From contig PENC01000026.1 of NCBI GenBank assembly GCA_003674045.1, positions 54,685 to 118,684 of the forward strand: a stretch of 64,000 bases of DNA. Reading direction: 5' to 3'. The stretch's first letter is position 1. Each line of letters starts with the position of its first letter. Origin of the DNA: Streptomyces griseocarneus. Lineage in GTDB: Bacteria; Actinomycetota; Actinomycetes; Streptomycetales; Streptomycetaceae. A model generated the notes under the pieces. It made no database searches, had not been told where the DNA came from, and saw only the letters and a program-made list of their open reading frames with translations. Position numbers and translations under genes: made by a program. This document shows, piece by piece, positions 33,036-42,140 of this stretch.

Positions 33036-33250
33036 CGGGAATTCGCGCGAAGAGGCGACAGCGGTGCGGGACCGGGTCCCGAGCGCCACGTGAGCAACAG
33101 CGGCCCGGCGGTGCGCGACAGAAGGAGCAGAGCCTAGTCGCGGGCCGCCGGGCCGCGCCACGCTTTCCGCAAAACCGCAGAGCCAAACGCCGTGTGAGCT
33201 TTCCCACGCAACGCGGAATTGCCTCCGGGTGTCCCCGTCGGGCAGAGTCT

Positions 33251-33410
33251 GGGGCCTGTCAGGCCCCCGCATACGGCACTTCGGCACCCTCCGGTGCCGC
33301 ACCAGAACTGAAAAACGCCGTCGTATGCCGCCCGAGCACCACGCGGTCCTCCCCCGGGAGGCCCCACCGGGCCAGCGCCTCCTGTGACCGGCCGGTCCCG
33401 CGCTCGCGCG
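33251..33410 (+). other. Hairpin-rich leader of the transglycosylase gene
   Basis: The 459-bp gap 33036-33494 contains GGGGCCTGTCAGGCCCC (33251-33267), CGGCACC/GGTGCCG (33282-33299) nested in GCATACGGC pairing with 33317-33328, CCTCCC/GGGAGG (33348-33361) and CCCGCG/CGCGGG (33395-33410). It looks like a structured 5' leader. I could not match it to the c-di-AMP riboswitch known ahead of some streptomycete wall hydrolases. Confidence 0.4.
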
Positions 33411-33494
33411 GGCCCGTGCACGACGGAGGCCCGCGCCAGGGGCACGATTGCGCCCGCGAGGTCACCTAAGCGGGCGACGCTGGAAGGAAACCGT

Positions 33495-34214
33495 GTGAGC
33501 CGGATTTCGGTCCGGGGATTCGCCGTGGCGTCCGCCACCGCGGTCACCACCGTCGGCGCCGTCGTGGGTGTCGCCTCGGGCAGCGACCATGGCACCGGCC
33601 AGGTCGAGGCCACCGCCGCCAATACGACGCTCCTCGCGGACATCCCCGCGGGTCAGAACGTCCAGGAGCAGGCAGCCCTCCTGACGCAGCAGGCGGACAC
33701 CCAGTCCGACGCCGCGGACACGGTCGCGAAGAAGGACGCCGAGGAGGCCGCGCGCAAGCAGGCCGCCGAGGACGCCACCGCCAAGAAGGAGGCCGCGGAC
33801 GCCGCGGCCAAGAAGGAGGCGGAGGAGAAGGCGGCCAAGGAGGCCAAGGAGCGCGACGACGCGAGCGGCATCACCAGCCGCTCCGCGAGCCGCGACGGGG
33901 ACTTCCCGGTCAAGGGCTCCTACTCCGTCGCCGAGATCCAGGCCATCGCCCGGCAGATCGTCCCGGCCGACCAGTTCCAGTGCTTCAGCAACATCGTGAA
34001 CAACGAGAGCGGCTGGGACTACACGGCGAGCAACCCCTCCTCCGGCGCCTACGGCCTGGTGCAGTCCCTGCCCGGCAGCAAGATGGCGTCCGCCGGTGCC
34101 GACTGGCGCACCAACCCGGCCACCCAGATCAAGTGGGGCCTCAGCTACATGAACGAGTCCTACCACAGCCCCTGTGGTGCCTGGTCGTTCTGGCAGGCCA
34201 ACCAGTGGTACTAG
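33495..34214 (+). CDS. Secreted lytic transglycosylase-like protein
   Basis: 239 residues from a GTG with GGAAGGA six bases upstream. An N-terminal signal/anchor (about 5-28) precedes a Lys/Glu/Ala-rich coiled coil (about 60-130) of repeated KKEAEEKAAKEA type. The C-terminal SLT-like domain (140-239) has FSNIVNNESGWDYTASNPSSGAYGL with putative catalytic Glu171 and two cysteines. It should cleave peptidoglycan glycan strands outside the membrane. A strong terminator follows 45 bases after the stop. Confidence 0.88.
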   Translation: MSRISVRGFAVASATAVTTVGAVVGVASGSDHGTGQVEATAANTTLLADIPAGQNVQEQAALLTQQADTQSDAADTVAKKDAEEAARKQAAEDATAKKEAADAAAKKEAEEKAAKEAKERDDASGITSRSASRDGDFPVKGSYSVAEIQAIARQIVPADQFQCFSNIVNNESGWDYTASNPSSGAYGLVQSLPGSKMASAGADWRTNPATQIKWGLSYMNESYHSPCGAWSFWQANQWY

Positions 34215-34259
34215 GCGCCTCGCGATAAGCGCCGCGCTTCGGCAGGAGACGTCAGTCTC

Positions 34260-34296
34260 ACAGAGCCCCCGAGCCTCAACCGGTCGGGGGCTCTGT
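34260..34296 (+). terminator. Intrinsic terminator after the transglycosylase gene
   Basis: A 13-bp perfect stem ACAGAGCCCCCGA around an 11-nt loop. Confidence 0.88.
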
Positions 34297-34392
34297 CGTG
34301 TCTTCCCCACCGTGACGCGGGGCCGGTGCAGTCGGTGGGCCCAGGTAACGTCGTCATCATGGCCGCGGGGGAGTGGGGGTAGAGGAAGAGAA

Positions 34393-35859
34393 ATGTCGAG
34401 ATTGCCAAGAATGATCGGCGGCGTGGGGACGGGCCTGACCCGGCTCGCCGACATGCTCGAGCGCCGCGGGGCAGCGGCGCGGAGCATGACGCCGGAGCCG
34501 GACGCCGCGCCCTCCGGCGCCGAGCGCCCGCCCGCCCCCGCCCCCGTGCCCCCGCAGGCGACCGCCGCCGCGGACGGACCGGAGGCCGCGCCGTCCCCCG
34601 CGGCCGTACGGAGCGGGGCTCCCGAGTCGGCACGGGCCACCGCGTCCGTACGAGCCGGGGCCCCCGGATCCGCGTCGGAAGCCGAGGGGGAGGTCGCCGT
34701 CGTGCCGGAGCACGCCGCGGCCGGGGCCGTCGCGTCCGGATCCGCCGCGCCGGAATCCGGCGCACCCTCGTCCACCGATCATGACCCCGCGGCCGCCGTG
34801 CCGTGGGGGGTGCGGGTCGCCGCCGAGGTGGGCTGGCGGCTGCTGATACTCGCCGGGGCGCTGTGGGTGCTGATGCGGGTGATCAGTGCGGTGGAGCTGG
34901 TGGTGCTGGCCTTCACCGCGGGCCTGCTGATCACGGCGCTGCTCCAGCCCACGGTCGCCTGGCTCAAGCGGCACGGGGTGCCCCGGGGCCTGGCCACCGC
35001 CCTGACCTTCATCTCGGGCTTCGTGATCATGGGCCTGGTCGGCTGGTTCGTGGTCTGGCAGGTCACGGAGAACATCGACAACCTGACCTCGCAGGTGCAG
35101 CAGGGCATCAAGGACTTCAAGCACTGGCTGCTCAACAGTCCGTTCCACGTCACCCAGGACCAGATCAACAACATCGCCGACAACCTCAGCCAGGCGCTCG
35201 GCAGCAACACCAAGGACATCACCAACGCCAGCATCGAGGGCGTGCAGGTCATCATCGAGGTGCTCACGGGCATCGTGCTCGCGATGTTCAGCACGCTCTT
35301 CCTGCTCTACGACGGCCCCAAGATCTGGAGCTGGCTGCTGAAGCTGTTCCCGGCAGCGGCCCGCGAGGGAGTGGAGGGCGCGGGTCCGCGCGCCTGGGCG
35401 ACACTGACCGCCTATGTGCGCGGCACGGTGATAGTGGCCCTGATAGACGCGATCTTCATCGGCATAGGGCTGTTCTTCCTCGATGTGCCGCTGGCCGTGC
35501 CGCTGGCCGTGTTCATCTTCCTCTTCGCCTTCATCCCGCTGGTCGGCGCCGTGGTCTCCGGCGCGCTCGCGGTGGTCGTGGCGCTGGTGACGCGCGACCC
35601 GTTCACGGCGGCGATGGTGCTCGTGGTGGTCCTGGCGGTGCAGCAGATCGAGGGCCACATCCTGCAGCCGTTCATCCTGGGCCGTGCCGTGCGGGTGCAC
35701 CCGCTCGCGGTGGTCCTGTCGGTGGCCGCGGGGTCGCTGATCGCGGGCATCGGCGGGGCGGTGGTGGCGGTCCCGCTCGTCGCTGTCACGAATACGGTCG
35801 TGGGGTATCTACGGGCCCATGCGAAGGGCTCGCCTCCGCCGCCTTCCGCTTCGCGGTAG
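34393..35859 (+). CDS. AI-2E family transporter (TqsA/YdiK-like)
   Basis: 488 residues from an ATG with GAGGAAGAG upstream. The first ~135 residues are Ala/Pro/Glu-rich and probably disordered. The rest is an AI-2E family permease with about eight helices, the conserved HGVPRGLATALTFISGF, a cytosolic or exposed helical segment (about 225-290), and the C-terminal LVVVLAVQQIEGHILQPFILG and AVVAVPLVAV. Members export or equilibrate small molecules or ions, and the substrate here is unknown. Confidence 0.9.
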   Translation: MSRLPRMIGGVGTGLTRLADMLERRGAAARSMTPEPDAAPSGAERPPAPAPVPPQATAAADGPEAAPSPAAVRSGAPESARATASVRAGAPGSASEAEGEVAVVPEHAAAGAVASGSAAPESGAPSSTDHDPAAAVPWGVRVAAEVGWRLLILAGALWVLMRVISAVELVVLAFTAGLLITALLQPTVAWLKRHGVPRGLATALTFISGFVIMGLVGWFVVWQVTENIDNLTSQVQQGIKDFKHWLLNSPFHVTQDQINNIADNLSQALGSNTKDITNASIEGVQVIIEVLTGIVLAMFSTLFLLYDGPKIWSWLLKLFPAAAREGVEGAGPRAWATLTAYVRGTVIVALIDAIFIGIGLFFLDVPLAVPLAVFIFLFAFIPLVGAVVSGALAVVVALVTRDPFTAAMVLVVVLAVQQIEGHILQPFILGRAVRVHPLAVVLSVAAGSLIAGIGGAVVAVPLVAVTNTVVGYLRAHAKGSPPPPSASR

Positions 35860-35861
35860 GG

Positions 35862-35981
35862 GGCGCCTATGGGGGTGCGGCTTGCGCTTTGTGCGCGGGT
35901 GCGGGTCCGGTGGGGGCTTGTCGCGCCCACGCGGCGGAGCCGCAAATACAGCACAGCCCCGCGCCCCTTGCGGGGCGCTCC
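35862..35981 (-). repeat. Dispersed intergenic repeat, copy R7 (long form)
   Basis: GGCGCCTATGGGGGTGCGGC ... gtccggtgggggcttgtcgc, then cacgcggcggagccgc and CCCCGCGCCCC. It starts three bases after the AI-2E gene stop. Confidence 0.8.
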
Positions 35982-35995
35982 CTACCTCCTGCTGA

Positions 35996-36043
35996 AAAAG
36001 GGTCCACCCCGGTCTTCCTTCGAAGACCGGGGTGGACCCTTTT
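35996..36043. terminator. Bidirectional terminator between AI-2E and ahpD genes
   Basis: A 22-bp perfect stem with an A4 start and T4 end closes on CTTC. It serves both convergent genes. Confidence 0.95.
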
Positions 36044-36063
36044 CGCATGGGTGACGCGGAGCG

Positions 36064-36597
36064 TCAGCCGTTCAGGACGGCCTCGGAGTCGAGCGTCGCG
36101 CCCACTGCCTGGAGGACAGCGGCGATCTTGAAGGCCTCCTGGATCGTCTCGCGCGAGACGCCCGCCTTGCGGAGGACCTGCTCGTGCGAGTCGAGGCACA
36201 TGCCGCAGCCGTTGATGGCGGAGACCGCCAGCGACCACAGCTCGAAGTCGACCTTCTCCACGCCGGGGTTGCCGATGACGTTCATCCGCAGACCCGCGCG
36301 CAGGTTGCCGTACTCCGGGTCCGACAGCAGGTGCCGGGTCCGGTAGTAGACGTTGTTCATCGCCATGATGGCGGCGGCGGACTTGGCAGCGGTGTACGCC
36401 TCGGGGGAGAGGCTCTCCTTGGCCTGCGGCTCCAGCTCCCGCAGCACGATCGGCGAACGGGTCGCGATCGCGCAGGCGAGGACGGTGCCCCACAGCTGCT
36501 GCTGCGGCAGGTCGGAGTTGCCGATGACCGAGCCGAGGTTCAGCTTCAGGTCCTTGGCAAAGTCCGGTATTGCGGACTTCAGTTCATCGAGCGCCAT
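36064..36597 (-). CDS. ahpD: Alkyl hydroperoxidase AhpD
   Basis: 177 residues, the family length. The active site GCGMCLDSHE holds Cys131 and Cys134 with His138, matching the CxxC/His of mycobacterial AhpD. It reduces AhpC through a lipoyl adaptor. It lies 11 bases downstream of ahpC in one operon facing the shared OxyR-controlled region. Confidence 0.98.
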   Translation of the reverse strand: MALDELKSAIPDFAKDLKLNLGSVIGNSDLPQQQLWGTVLACAIATRSPIVLRELEPQAKESLSPEAYTAAKSAAAIMAMNNVYYRTRHLLSDPEYGNLRAGLRMNVIGNPGVEKVDFELWSLAVSAINGCGMCLDSHEQVLRKAGVSRETIQEAFKIAAVLQAVGATLDSEAVLNG

Positions 36598-36608
36598 GGA
36601 GGATCAGC

Positions 36609-37163
36609 TCACTCGCCCGCGAGGAGCTTGACGGCGTCGAGGGTCTCCTCGCCCTTGCTCCAGTTGCAGGGGCACAGCTCGTCCGTCTGCAGGGCGTCGA
36701 GGACCCGGAGGACCTCCTTGGGGTTACGGCCGACGGAGCCGGCGGTCACCATGACGAACTGGATCTCGTTGTTCGGGTCCACGATGAAGACGGCGCGCTG
36801 GGCGTAGCCGTCCTCGCCCTCGACGCCGCAGGCCTGCATCAGCTCGTGCTTGGCGTCGGCCAGCATCGGGAAGGGCAGGTCGCGGAGGTCCTTGTGGTCC
36901 TTGCGCCAGGCGTGGTGCACGAACTCGGAGTCACCGGAGACGCCGAGGATCTGGGCGTCACGGTCGGCGAACTCGTCGTTCAGCTGGCCGAACGCGGCGA
37001 TCTCGGTCGGGCAGACGAAGGTGAAGTCCTTGGGCCAGAAGAAGACGACCCGCCACTTGCCCTCGTAGGACTTGTTGTCGATCTGCGCGAACGCCTTGTC
37101 GGCGTCGAGGTCCACACAGGCGGTCAGGTCGTACTGGGGGAACTGGTCACCAACAGTGAGCAC
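36609..37163 (-). CDS. ahpC: Alkyl hydroperoxide reductase AhpC (2-Cys peroxiredoxin)
   Basis: 184 residues from a GTG with AAGGAG five bases upstream. The peroxidatic Cys51 lies in DFTFVCPTE and the C-terminal CPCNW (Cys164/166) supplies resolving cysteines, as in AhpE/AhpC of actinobacteria. It reduces H2O2 and organic peroxides in the cytosol and is recharged by AhpD. It is divergent from oxyR. Confidence 0.98.
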   Translation of the reverse strand: MLTVGDQFPQYDLTACVDLDADKAFAQIDNKSYEGKWRVVFFWPKDFTFVCPTEIAAFGQLNDEFADRDAQILGVSGDSEFVHHAWRKDHKDLRDLPFPMLADAKHELMQACGVEGEDGYAQRAVFIVDPNNEIQFVMVTAGSVGRNPKEVLRVLDALQTDELCPCNWSKGEETLDAVKLLAGE

Positions 37164-37242
37164 GCGCTCTCCTTGCATCGAGGAAGACCGGGCCGGGGCT
37201 TCCTGCGGGGATTGGACGAGAGCAACAGTGCCACAGAGGCCA

Positions 37243-37265
37243 TTGATAAGGGAAATAGCTAGAAT
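37243..37265. promoter_or_regulatory. Probable OxyR site and oxyR -10
   Basis: In the 130-bp ahpC-oxyR gap, GATAAGGGAAATAGC (37245-37259) resembles a LysR-type half of an OxyR site. TAGAAT (37260-37265) is a good -10 for oxyR, about 30 bases before its start. Confidence 0.5.
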
Positions 37266-37293
37266 GAGAGAAGTTGATCGGAGGTGGTTATCA

Positions 37294-38334
37294 GTGATCT
37301 CACCCATAGCCCCGGGGGCGGAGTCTCCCCGTACGTCCGCCGGTGCCACCGGCGCCTCGCCCGAACCCGCGCAGTCCGCCGTCGCCAAGGTCGCGTCCGC
37401 CCGGCCGCGCCAGCCCAGCCTCGCCCAGCTCAGGGCCTTCGTCGCGGTCGCCGAGCATCTGCACTTCCGCGACGCGGCCACCGCCATCGGCATGAGCCAG
37501 CCCGCGCTCTCCGGTGCCGTCTCGGCGCTGGAGGAGGTCCTCGATGTGCAGCTCCTCGAGCGTACGACGAGAAAAGTGCTGCTCAGTCCCGCGGGCGAGC
37601 GGCTGGCCGTCCGCGCCCGCGCCGTCCTGGACGAGGTCGGGGCGCTGCTGGAGGAGGCCGACGCGGCCCGCGCGCCCTTCACCGGAGTGCTCCGGCTCGG
37701 CGTGATCCCGACCGTCGCGCCCTATCTGCTGCCCACGGTCCTGCGCCTGGTCCACGACACGTACCCGGACCTCGACCTCCAGGTCCACGAGGAGCAGACC
37801 GCCTCGTTGCTGGACGGGCTCGCCCAGGGGCGGCTGGACCTGCTGCTGCTCGCCGTGCCGCTCGGCGCGCCCGGCGTCGTCGAGCTGCCGCTCTTCGAGG
37901 AGGACTTCGTCCTCGTCATGCCGAGCGACCACTGGCTCGCCGGGCGCGGCGACATCCCGCGCGACGCGCTGCGCGAACTCGACCTGCTGCTGCTCGACGA
38001 GGGGCACTGCCTGCGCGACCAGGCCCTCGACATCTGCCGGGAGGCCGGGCGCACGACGGGTGTGCCCGTCACCACCAGCGCCGCCGGGCTGTCCACGCTG
38101 GTACAGCTCGTCGGCGGCGGGATGGGCGTGACGCTGCTGCCGCGGACGGCGCTGCGGGTGGAGACGGCGCGGAACGAGCAGCTGGCCACGGGGTTCTTCG
38201 CCGAGCCGGCGCCGTCGCGGAAGGTGGCGCTGGCGATGCGGGTCGGCGCTGCGCGCCAGGCCGAGTTCTCCGCTTTTGCGGAGTCCCTCCGGGGGGCTCT
38301 TGCGAGTTTGCCGGTGCGGATCGAGCGGGCTTGA
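37294..38334 (+). CDS. oxyR: OxyR, LysR-family peroxide sensor
   Basis: 346 residues from a GTG with GGAGGTGG upstream. A ~40-residue Ala/Ser/Pro-rich N-terminal extension precedes the LysR helix-turn-helix (LAQLRAFVAVAEHLHFRDAATAIGMSQ...). The effector domain has DEGHCLRDQALDIC with Cys239 and Cys248, spaced nine apart like the redox pair of E. coli OxyR. It activates ahpCD on oxidation. Repeat R8 follows its stop. Confidence 0.97.
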   Translation: MISPIAPGAESPRTSAGATGASPEPAQSAVAKVASARPRQPSLAQLRAFVAVAEHLHFRDAATAIGMSQPALSGAVSALEEVLDVQLLERTTRKVLLSPAGERLAVRARAVLDEVGALLEEADAARAPFTGVLRLGVIPTVAPYLLPTVLRLVHDTYPDLDLQVHEEQTASLLDGLAQGRLDLLLLAVPLGAPGVVELPLFEEDFVLVMPSDHWLAGRGDIPRDALRELDLLLLDEGHCLRDQALDICREAGRTTGVPVTTSAAGLSTLVQLVGGGMGVTLLPRTALRVETARNEQLATGFFAEPAPSRKVALAMRVGAARQAEFSAFAESLRGALASLPVRIERA

Positions 38335-38346
38335 TCCTGTGACCAG

Positions 38347-38524
38347 GGGGCTCCGCCCCCGGGCCCCCGGCGCCTATCGGGATGCCACTTCCGCTGTGTG
38401 CGCGGGTGCGGGTCCGGTGGGGGCTTGTCGCGCAGTTCCCCGCGCCCCTTAGGGCCGGGGCTTCGCCCCGGATCCCGTCACTTTCCCGGGCCGCACCGAG
38501 ACGGGGTCCGGGGGCGGAGCCCCC
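38347..38524. repeat. Dispersed intergenic repeat, copy R8, with flanking hairpins
   Basis: The repeat core (38370-38450, reverse form) is flanked by GGGGGCTCCGCCCCC (38347-38361) and GGGGGCGGAGCCCCC (38510-38524), terminator-like hairpins for the convergent oxyR and ABC permease genes. Confidence 0.8.
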
Positions 38525-38526
38525 GG

Positions 38527-40929
38527 TCACTCCGTGCGGAGGCCCTCCGCTCGCATGAGGCGTCCCAGGAAAGGCAGGGTGATGGCTGTCATCACGAGGA
38601 TGACCGCCGCGCCCGTGCCGACCAGGGGGAGGAAGGCCAGCCAGTTGTGTACCGGGCGGTCCAGGAGGCGTAGGAGGGACCAGCCCAGGGTGAGGCCGCC
38701 GGCTACGGCGAGGGTCAGGCCGGCTGCCATGGGGAGGGCTGTCTGCCAGAGCACCGACCAGCCGAGGGTCGAGCGGCGGGTGCCGACGGCGGCCAGGGTG
38801 GACAGCGCGCGGCGCCGCTCCCGCAACTGCTCCAGCGTGCTGACGAGCATGCTCGCGCCGATGAGTGCCAGGGTGAGCGTGCCACCGGCCAGCAGGCCCC
38901 GTTCGAGTGCGGCGTACTGGTTGTCCTTCACCACACCGCCCATCCGCCGCACGCGCATCGTCGGGTCGATGCCCGCCGCGGTGTTGCGGACGCGCTCGAT
39001 CGCGTCGAGGTCGCCTTCGCGGACCTTGATCGCCAGCGAGGTCCGCGCCCCCGGTACGGAGCGCACGTCGAAGGCGGACGGGGTGGCCAGCACCCCGTAC
39101 TGGTGCTCGCCGGACGGGTCCGGCCTGGTGGAGACGACCTTGGCCGAGGCCGGGACGCGCCACGGGAAGGCGCGGCCCTCGCCGGTGGAGGGGCCGTAGC
39201 CGAGGGCCTTCAGCTCGGTGCCGGGCGGGAAGTCCCGCGCCGTGTCCACGTCGCCGTCCGGCTCCTGGGCGACGAAGACGTCGCCGTCCCGGCAGGAGTC
39301 CAGCTTCGCCAGCTCGCGCAGCGTCGCGCAGTCGGCGACCTTGACGGTGGTGACCAGGACCGGACCCCGTGAGCCGACCTTGTCCGCGTAGGTGTCGACG
39401 GTGGCCACGGCGCCCACGACGCCCTCGGTCGACCGCAGCCGCTCGGCCCAGCCGCGTACCTCGGCGGCCGTGCCCGCGCGGGCCATGCCCGTCATCTGCG
39501 AGTGTGTCGCGGGGGCCTGTCCCGGCTTCTCCACGAAGTCGTCCTGCGCTCCGATGAAGAACATCTGCACCGCGATCGCTCCGGCCACGGCCACCGTGAT
39601 GCCGCTGACGGCGCGGGCCGCCGGTCCGCTGTTCGCCTGGAGACGGCGCACGGCCAGCTGCCACGACAGCGGTCCGCCGCGCAGCCGGGCCACGACCGCC
39701 TCGACCAGCCAGGGCAGCAGGACGGTCACGCCGAGCAGCACCAGCACGCCGCCCGCGGCGATCTGAGCCGTGGTCATGGCCGTACCGTCCGGGATCCAGA
39801 CGGCGCGGCCGAAGAGCGGCACCAGCAGCGCGAGGCCGACGGCGGGCAGCAGCAGCCGCCACCACAGGCGGCGGCGCGGCGCCGCCGCGTTCCGCGTGAT
39901 GCCCAGCGGTTCGATGGTCACGCCGCGCAGCGCGAACAGTGTGGAGCCGACCGCCACCGCGGCCACGGCGATGGTGACGAGCGCCGTGAACAGGGGCGTC
40001 GGGGCCAGGTCCGACGGCATGATGCTGGTGTCCCGGATGCGTATCCCGGTGGCCAGTTCGCGTACGGCGAGGAAGAGGCCGCCACCGAGGACGAGCCCGA
40101 GCAACGAGCCGCACAGCGCCTCACCGGCCGCGATGCGCCGTACCGCCTTGATGTCCGCGCCCACCAGCCGCAGGGCGGCGAGCCGCCGGTCGCGCTGTTC
40201 GCTGCCGAACCGCACGGCGGCCGCGACGAAGACGGCCACCGGTGTCAGCAGGGCGACACAGGTCAGCGCGGCCAGTATCAGGAGCTCCGGGCTGCTGGGG
40301 TCGCCCGACTCGCCGCCGCCGAAGTGGTCGACGCGCTCGGCGCCGTTCGCCTGGGTGATGCGGTCGCTGCCCGCGTAGTAGAAGAGCTCGTCGGGGCCGA
40401 GGAGCCCAGAGTCGCCGATGGTGCCGATGGAGCGGTAGGCGAAGCGGGCGCGCAGGAGTTCGCCGTCGTCCGACGCCAGCAGCTTCTCCAGCGCGGGAGA
40501 GACGACCATCTCGCCGGGACCGGGGAGCCGGTCGACACCCGGCGGCACGGGGGCCTTCGGGCCCTCGGCCCGCAGCAGCGCACCACCCACCGGCTTGTCG
40601 CGGAACGCGGTCTCGACGTCCTGGTGGAGCAGCGTGTCGGCCCGCGGGCCGACGGACTCCGCCACGGGGACCACTCCGCGGCCGGACTCGCGCGTGGCGC
40701 GCCGGTCGAGCATCTCCGGTACTGCGGCGGCTATCAGCAGCAGGACGACGCCCAAGCCGACGCCCACCGCTGTCAGCGCGGTGCGCAGCCAGCTCTCCCG
40801 GCCGCCCGCGAACGCGAAGCGGGCGCCCGTGGCGAGATCACGGAGCCAGGCGGAGACACCGGTGGGGCCGGTGGGCCGGTCGGCGGGGCCGTGTCCGGCG
40901 CGTTCACGGTCATGTTCACGGTTCGTCAT
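38527..40929 (-). CDS. FtsX-like ABC transporter permease
   Basis: 800 residues. N-terminal cytosolic part, a first helix at about 48-70, a large extracellular domain, and an FtsX-type triple helix near 230-345 with ALRLVGADIKAVRRIAAGEALCGSL. A second unit follows with another outer domain (about 500-690) and C-terminal helices with RRRALSTLAAVGTRRSTLGWS. This double MacB/FtsX arrangement is typical of exporters or regulators of membrane-associated processes in actinobacteria. The start overlaps the stop of its ATPase gene by four bases. Confidence 0.92.
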   Translation of the reverse strand: MTNREHDRERAGHGPADRPTGPTGVSAWLRDLATGARFAFAGGRESWLRTALTAVGVGLGVVLLLIAAAVPEMLDRRATRESGRGVVPVAESVGPRADTLLHQDVETAFRDKPVGGALLRAEGPKAPVPPGVDRLPGPGEMVVSPALEKLLASDDGELLRARFAYRSIGTIGDSGLLGPDELFYYAGSDRITQANGAERVDHFGGGESGDPSSPELLILAALTCVALLTPVAVFVAAAVRFGSEQRDRRLAALRLVGADIKAVRRIAAGEALCGSLLGLVLGGGLFLAVRELATGIRIRDTSIMPSDLAPTPLFTALVTIAVAAVAVGSTLFALRGVTIEPLGITRNAAAPRRRLWWRLLLPAVGLALLVPLFGRAVWIPDGTAMTTAQIAAGGVLVLLGVTVLLPWLVEAVVARLRGGPLSWQLAVRRLQANSGPAARAVSGITVAVAGAIAVQMFFIGAQDDFVEKPGQAPATHSQMTGMARAGTAAEVRGWAERLRSTEGVVGAVATVDTYADKVGSRGPVLVTTVKVADCATLRELAKLDSCRDGDVFVAQEPDGDVDTARDFPPGTELKALGYGPSTGEGRAFPWRVPASAKVVSTRPDPSGEHQYGVLATPSAFDVRSVPGARTSLAIKVREGDLDAIERVRNTAAGIDPTMRVRRMGGVVKDNQYAALERGLLAGGTLTLALIGASMLVSTLEQLRERRRALSTLAAVGTRRSTLGWSVLWQTALPMAAGLTLAVAGGLTLGWSLLRLLDRPVHNWLAFLPLVGTGAAVILVMTAITLPFLGRLMRAEGLRTE

Positions 40930-41612
40930 GCCACACCTGCCATGTCACGGGCGATACCGTCCCGGACGATCACTTCGCGGTCGGAGTACGCGGCGACCCG
41001 CGCCTCGTGCGTGACGAGGACGACGGCCGCCCGGGTCTCCCGGGCCGCCTCGGTCAGCAGCTGCATGACGCGCTCGCCGTTGAGGGAGTCGAGGGCGCCG
41101 GTCGGCTCGTCGGCGAAGACCACACGCGGTGTGGTGACCAGCGCGCGGGCCACGGCGACCCGCTGCCCCTGGCCGCCGGAGACCTGGCCGGGCCGCTTGG
41201 CGGCCGCGTCGGTGACCTCCAGCCGCTCCAGCCACTCCCGGGCGAGGGCCTCCGCGGGCTTGCGCTTCATGCCGTTGAGCCGCAGCGGCAGCGCCACGTT
41301 CTCCAGGCACGTCAGCTCCGGGACGAGCCGGCCGAACTGGAAGACGAAGCCGAACTCGCTGCGCCGCAGCGCGCTGCGCTCGGTGTCCGACAGCTCCGTC
41401 AGGACGCGGGCGCCGTAGCGGACGGTGCCGGAGTCGGGGCGGACGATGCCCGCGAGGCAGTGCAGCAGCGTCGACTTGCCCGAGCCCGACGGGCCCATGA
41501 CGGCCACGACCTCGCCCGGGTGGACGGAGAACTCCGCCCCCACGAGCGCGGGCGTCGGCCCGTACGCCTTGTGCAGGCCGGTGGCGGCCAGCAGCGATCC
41601 GGACGGCGTCAT
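40926..41612 (-). CDS. ABC transporter ATP-binding protein (LolD/MacB type)
   Basis: 228 residues starting in an ATGA overlap with the PadR stop. Walker A GPSGSGKS (40-47), Q-loop FGFVFQFG, signature VSGGQGQRVAVARAL, Walker B VVFADEPTGALD and H-loop LVTHEARV are all intact. It energises the permease encoded immediately downstream. The trio padR-ATPase-permease is one operon. Confidence 0.96.
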   Translation of the reverse strand: MTPSGSLLAATGLHKAYGPTPALVGAEFSVHPGEVVAVMGPSGSGKSTLLHCLAGIVRPDSGTVRYGARVLTELSDTERSALRRSEFGFVFQFGRLVPELTCLENVALPLRLNGMKRKPAEALAREWLERLEVTDAAAKRPGQVSGGQGQRVAVARALVTTPRVVFADEPTGALDSLNGERVMQLLTEAARETRAAVVLVTHEARVAAYSDREVIVRDGIARDMAGVA

Positions 41613-42133
41613 GAACGGACCGCCTTGGCCAGCTGCTCCAGGCGGGCAGCGGTGATTTCCAGCCAGCGCAGATCGGCTTCCAGGTGGAACAGCGCGTGGT
41701 CGCAGATCAGCTGGTCGGCGAGGTCGCCCCCGGCCTTGCGCCGGGTGAGCTCGCGCATCAGGCGCAGGTGCTCGGCGCGCTGCGCGTCCAGCAGGCCGGC
41801 CGCGTCGCGCTCGGTCAGCAGGGCGACGACGACCTTCGTGTAGAGCGCCGACTGGAGATACGGCTCGGGCTTCTCCGGCTGCAGCAGCCACTGCTCCACG
41901 TCCGTGACGCCGGCGTCCGTGATCGCGTACCGCTTGCGGTCGGGGCCGCCGCCCTGCTCTATGCCGTCGACTTCGACCAGGCCGTTCTTCAGCAGACGCG
42001 ACATCGTCGAATAGACCTGGCCGTAGGCGAGGGGGCGGTCGTGCCCGAAGCGGTCGTCGAACGCGCGCTTGAGGTCGTAACCGTGGCTGGGGCCGGCTTC
42101 GAGGAGGGCGAGGAGGGTGTGACCGATTGACAT
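41609..42133 (-). CDS. PadR-family transcriptional regulator
   Basis: 174 residues. The N-terminal winged helix includes LLALLEAGPSHGYDLKRAF and VYSTMSRLLKNGLVEVDG, and the C-terminal part is a helical PadR dimerisation domain (VirR type). It probably represses its own operon: TAGAGT, a good -10, lies seven bases before the ATG, suggesting a leaderless mRNA, and two GTATAC palindromes lie just upstream. Confidence 0.95.
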   Translation of the reverse strand: MSIGHTLLALLEAGPSHGYDLKRAFDDRFGHDRPLAYGQVYSTMSRLLKNGLVEVDGIEQGGGPDRKRYAITDAGVTDVEQWLLQPEKPEPYLQSALYTKVVVALLTERDAAGLLDAQRAEHLRLMRELTRRKAGGDLADQLICDHALFHLEADLRWLEITAARLEQLAKAVRS

Positions 42134-42140
42134 GGGCGGG

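Noticed and set aside
33194..33469. Possible 91-codon plus-strand gene in the transglycosylase leader
   Set aside because: No ribosome-binding site, biased composition, and the region is better read as hairpin-rich leader.
33036..33494. c-di-AMP (ydaO) riboswitch ahead of the transglycosylase gene
   Set aside because: Expected from the gene type, but I could not find the conserved core sequences by eye.
38069..40114. Long Arg/Pro-rich open frame inside the ABC permease gene
   Set aside because: Composition (Arg, Pro, Gly, His) is that of a shadow frame of high-GC coding DNA, and the permease frame has clear domains.
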